A stretch of DNA of 56,328 nucleotides, taken from Hortaea werneckii (taxonomy: Eukaryota; Ascomycota; Dothideomycetes; Mycosphaerellales; Teratosphaeriaceae). Under the pieces are notes generated by a model. That model worked only from the letters and a program-made list of their open reading frames with translations. It ran no database searches and had not been told where the DNA came from. This document shows positions 53,061 through 56,328 of the stretch, in pieces. Position 1 is the first letter of the stretch. Each line of letters begins with the position of its first letter. Position numbers and translations under genes: made by a program. The stretch lies in assembly GCA_037044905.1 (NCBI GenBank), contig JBAOKB010000002.1:1-56328 (forward strand). Direction: 5' to 3'.

Positions 53061-54485
53061 TCACAGGCCTATCGCGGCGCTTGCTTTGTCGACGCCCAGC
53101 GGATCCATCGTGCAGCGCCTGCCACTCGCCGCCTGGACTTCCGGAGGAAGGGGATAGCACTGATTACAGTGCCACGGGCAGTCCTCCGTTTTCTTGAGAG
53201 TGTAGTCAGACTGCGTGACGGTCTTCGTCGAGCTGGAATCGCTCTCGATGGTGCCCGAGCTGGACACTCTCTTGATGGTGCTCATGGATGATTGTCTGAG
53301 TTTCATCCTGGCTAAATCCGAGGCGAGCCCAGACATTCCCACAAGACCTTGCTCACTGGCATGCGAATGGAAGCTGCCTTGGTTGTCTGGCGCGGCGGTA
53401 ACCCCCTCCGCGAAGTCGTAGTAGACTGGCGATGACGGAAGGGCTTCCGTGAATCTGGAGTTCTGCCATGTGTTCTGTGGAAATGAATCGACGTTTCCGT
53501 ATTGGGCTTCATGTGCGTGCCTAAGGTCCTGGCGGATTACAACAGTATCACTGCTGCTCGACGGACGCAGAGTGCTGCTTGCCCCCTCCGCCACAAGCTC
53601 GGACGGAGCTCTGCCAGCGTCATGAGAGGGGGACTTCAAGGCGCGCAATTCCGCGTTCAATTCATCGATAACGTTCTGTGCATGCATGAAGTGGCCATAC
53701 CTAGATGAGGTCAGTCATATAACCCTCTCAGATAAATTGACGCAAGATTACCAGGTGTTGCATTCATCCATCATGGTTTCATGTTGCGTCTCGATAGCAC
53801 GGTTTCGCTCCTCAAGCTGATTGATGAACTCTCCTTGAGAAGCGAGGCTCTCCTTGAGCATGCTCTTCTTGATCTTGAAGTTGGAGAGATCCCTATTGCG
53901 CTTAAATTGGAGACGCTGGATTTCTTCTTGCTGCCAATAGATGCACGAGTTTAGTTGCTGGATCTCCGCTTTCATCATCTCGATCTCGGCGTCTTTCTGA
54001 AGCGTAACAGGAGAGTCAGCTAATATGAATAGTTTGGCATCGTAAAAGATCTGGCCACGTACTGATTCATCTTCATGGTCTACGCGCATCGAATCAAGGT
54101 TTGCTTTCGCGTCCTCATACTCAGCATGGATCAAGTTGAGATTAGAATCAGCAACGACAAGGCTATCGTGAGCGACGCGCCACTCATCATCAAGCTCACG
54201 CTGGTCAGACCTGAAGGACTTCCCAGCGCGCTCCCCGTCAATGGCCGCGAACTCAGCTTCAGCGACTTCTTTCTTCTGCTTCGCGCTGGCATAGATGGGC
54301 TCGAGACGATCCAGCACCTTGGCCGCTGCCTCATAACGGTCGCCAGGGGTGGTGTAGCTGTTGACGTCGCAGCCAACGTGCTCAGTGATAGTGGCTGGGC
54401 CGAAGTCTTCGTGCGCAGAGTCCAAGATCTCTTTCGCGACCTTGTTCGCTTCACGTGTATCCATTTCTGAAAGAGTCGGATCCAT
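53061..54485 (-). CDS. uncharacterised coiled-coil protein
   Basis: Two exons, complement(join(53061..53700,53752..54485)), 457 residues. The 51-base intron (GTAATC...CATCTAG) splits a Trp codon and restores ECNTWYGHFMHAQNVIDELN, continuing the coiled coil. Long helices run from about 55 to 265, with heptad-like stretches such as EIEMMKAEIQQLNSCIYWQQ and GEFINQLEERNRAIETQHET. The C-terminal part is Ser/Thr-rich and disordered, and ends with a Cys/His cluster (EDCPWHCNQCYPLP, then GRRCTMDP). I know no family. The GTAATC donor is weak. It is divergent from the next gene, with only 212 bases between the start codons, and its 3' end faces DNA polymerase iota. Confidence 0.72.
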
Positions 54486-54697
54486 CTTTGCTCAGATGTT
54501 GTGGTGTGGCGTGAATGGTCGGATTGTTACTCTCCTCAGTCCCTCCAGATTGAAGCCAGAATGCTCAACCATTCTGCACGTGCTGCCGACCTTGGACACG
54601 CAATTTGTTTGCCAGTGTCCCAACATGTGGGGCTCTGTCAAAAGCGGAAGGAACAACACCCCGCCAGCTGTAACTTGTGGAAGGAGCGACCGCCCAA
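54486..54697. promoter_or_regulatory. short bidirectional promoter region
   Basis: 212 bases separate two divergent start codons, the shortest divergent spacing in the window, so both genes very likely share regulatory DNA. I cannot name a specific site. Confidence 0.45.
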
Positions 54698-55255
54698 ATG
54701 TTTGCCACTTCAGCATCGAAGAGCTTTCAGGGCTATGAATCCACTAGCTCAACGGTGCAAGATCCATCAATAGCGATGACGAGATCTTCCTCAGCTCATC
54801 TGGACTTGCTCAAACGACAGATTGACCAGGCAAAGCTGGACTTCGGCTACTGCGTCACTGTTGCTGGGAGCCCACCACGCGATGAAGACTACCGCGAGGC
54901 TGTTCGATACAGTCATGACAACCTTGACTTTGAACTTGAGCGCCTCATCCTCATGTACGAGGGGTTAGATTACTATAACCTGCAGAGAATCCGCGATGCT
55001 GCTGAAGCTCGCGGGCCAGGGGTGCGTCCGACGGACCAAGAATTCGAACAGGTGCTGGTCGAGCGCCTATGCAAGGAAGACATTCCCGTGCATATGAATG
55101 ATGAGGAATGGTTGGAGCGGGCGAAGAAATGGGACATGCAGCAAGAACTGAAGGCAGCGGTGGATGCGATGAATACGGTCAGGGGCGAGCAGAGGAGGGT
55201 CCAGACAATGAGATGGCCAAAGGCCAAGATGGAGGCTGATCAAGAGTCTGAATGA
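54698..55255 (+). CDS. uncharacterised short helical protein
   Basis: I do not recognise it. The ATG at 54698 gives 185 residues; the frame is open seven codons further upstream but only from a GTG. The first 35 residues are Ser/Thr-rich (MFATSASKSFQGYESTSSTV). The rest is charged and helical, with DLLKRQIDQAKLDFGYCVTV, NLDFELERLILMYEGLDYYN and ERLCKEDIPVHMNDEEWLER as likely helices and a basic, coiled end. There is no membrane segment or catalytic motif. Together with its divergent neighbour, which is also coiled and unknown, it may form a co-regulated pair; that is inference from position only. Confidence 0.65.
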   Translation: MFATSASKSFQGYESTSSTVQDPSIAMTRSSSAHLDLLKRQIDQAKLDFGYCVTVAGSPPRDEDYREAVRYSHDNLDFELERLILMYEGLDYYNLQRIRDAAEARGPGVRPTDQEFEQVLVERLCKEDIPVHMNDEEWLERAKKWDMQQELKAAVDAMNTVRGEQRRVQTMRWPKAKMEADQESE

Positions 55256-56328
55256 GGTTCTCGTTGTCTTTGCCCTGTGCTACGAGTAGATATTACCTTG
55301 GACCAAGGCGGTTTGATCTGCCTAAAACTTGAATCTAGGTCGATTTAGAATGTGAACCTACCTACTTCAGAGTGTGCTTAACCGAGAAATTACATATTGC
55401 GATGCATTGTTCTCCGGTGTTTGTCCTTGACTTGAAAGTTGAGCCGTTGAAGAGGAATGCTCAGCCCTCAGGATATCACTAGGGCGTTGCGCGCAAGGCA
55501 TTCTCTACTGTCATTTCGTCCAGGATGAAGCTGTCTTACCGATGGATAACTTTCGGCGCACTCTCCCACTGTTTGCCGAAGTCAATGTGTCAAGCCAAAC
55601 TACTATCCTGGGCATTGAACTCGGACTTGGCTGTAATCAATAGCGCAACATTTTAAGCCAGCAGTAGCGATAACTACGAGACCATGCGAACCATGCCAGA
55701 CATACATCTGTTGAGGATGACACTAACCATTGCCGATGTACGATGTCTCGGCGGAACACGGCCGCCAGTATTGACGTCGTAAACGAGGTACCTCAGAAGT
55801 GTGAAGTGGTCTAGCGATGCGCGATTGCGTACTTCCCAGCCAAATGCAATTACCAAAAGCTGACAGCCAAGAGGCTGGCAAATGCGATCCAGCAGCAAGG
55901 GCCGCGGACGATAACGCAGAGGCATGCGCTGCAAAGGCAGCATGCTGCTTCTGTGTCTTTGGCGAACGGCACCATGCATTTTACCCGAAGATCGTGAATC
56001 TGGGTGTGGCTTGCTCCATCCCAAACACTCCTCCTGCACGGCACCTCGTATCGTCCTGCAAGCTTTGGAGGCGCTGAGACAGGGCTAGCATAGAAGATCT
56101 GACGAAGCAAAGTCCGAGGGCCCATCTTCTAGAAACCGGATCGGATTTCATCATCGCCCGGTAGGTACCTATATTCTACTTGATGCTACAGTATCGAGCA
56201 TGGCTTGCAGCGCCCGCTACACCGCACGCGATCGCCGTTGAAACGTCAGTTGACGCCGACATGGACTTGCTGCAAGCCTGCACATGCAGATGCCGGTCTG
56301 AAACGGTGTTACCAAAAGGAGCGCCGAC
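55256..56328. other. right-edge region without a supported gene
   Basis: About 1.07 kb. Short ORFs of up to 121 codons (for example 55674-56039 minus and 55817-56077 plus) overlap one another and have no recognisable domain. A TAGGTACCTA palindrome lies at about 56161-56170. Any gene continuing past the right edge is not visible here. Confidence 0.45.

Noticed and set aside
25..56300. Secondary-metabolite or catabolic gene cluster
   Set aside because: The MATE, MFS, OYE and squalene synthase genes are scattered among housekeeping genes, and no PKS, NRPS, terpene cyclase, P450 or cluster regulator is present.

Overview
The window is nuclear DNA of a filamentous ascomycete (Pezizomycotina). 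The genes are eukaryotic, mostly single-exon or cut by one to three short GT-AG introns of about 50-110 bases, and spaced roughly one per 2-2.5 kb. The content is typical of moulds: Ste11 MAPKKK, kinesin-5/BimC, squalene synthase, Mug190, DUF7514, DUF2264, an Alt a 1-like secreted protein and a fungal-type DNA polymerase iota. A dothideomycete is my guess, but nothing here proves the class. No transposon, CRISPR array, rRNA, convincing tRNA, secondary-metabolite cluster or RIP-like AT-rich tract was seen.

Layout. 1-6.3 kb: a possible gene tail at the left edge, a MATE exporter (-) and an MFS transporter (+). 6.6-15.2 kb: a Ste11-type MAPKKK (-) and a DUF7514 protein (+), divergent across a 3-kb gap. 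16.7-20 kb: a four-exon small membrane protein (-) and a mitochondrial-type succinate-semialdehyde dehydrogenase (-). 20.5-28.1 kb: kinesin-5 (-), a PHAF1/UPF0183 autophagy-type protein (+) and a small secreted protein (-). 29.1-31.1 kb: a tandem-rhodanese sulfurtransferase (-) divergent from APC11 (+). 32.8-38.5 kb: squalene synthase (-), an F-box/2EXR-like protein (+) and a DUF2264 protein (-). 39.9-44 kb: an Lsm-fold NatC-type subunit (+), an unknown helical protein (+) and N-acetylglucosamine-6-phosphate deacetylase (-). 44.6-55.3 kb: a Mug190-type SMP/C2 lipid-transfer protein (+), an Old Yellow Enzyme (+), DNA polymerase iota (+), a coiled-coil protein (-) and a short unknown protein (+). 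The last 1 kb has no supported gene.

The genes do not form one pathway; this is a mostly housekeeping neighbourhood with many divergent pairs that probably share promoters (STE11/DUF7514, kinesin/PHAF1, sulfurtransferase/APC11, NagA/Mug190, coiled-coil/unknown).

The most unusual signal is not a gene. At least six places show a sharp switch in strand composition from C-rich, G-poor to G-rich, C-poor, always in that order along the plus strand, on genes of either orientation, and strong enough to shape the encoded proteins. Other points worth checking are a 56-codon open extension after the DUF7514 stop codon, a 22-base micro-exon, a UBZ-like zinc finger on DNA polymerase iota, a TP-rich tail on APC11, and a hairpin block between opposed poly-A and poly-T tracts.
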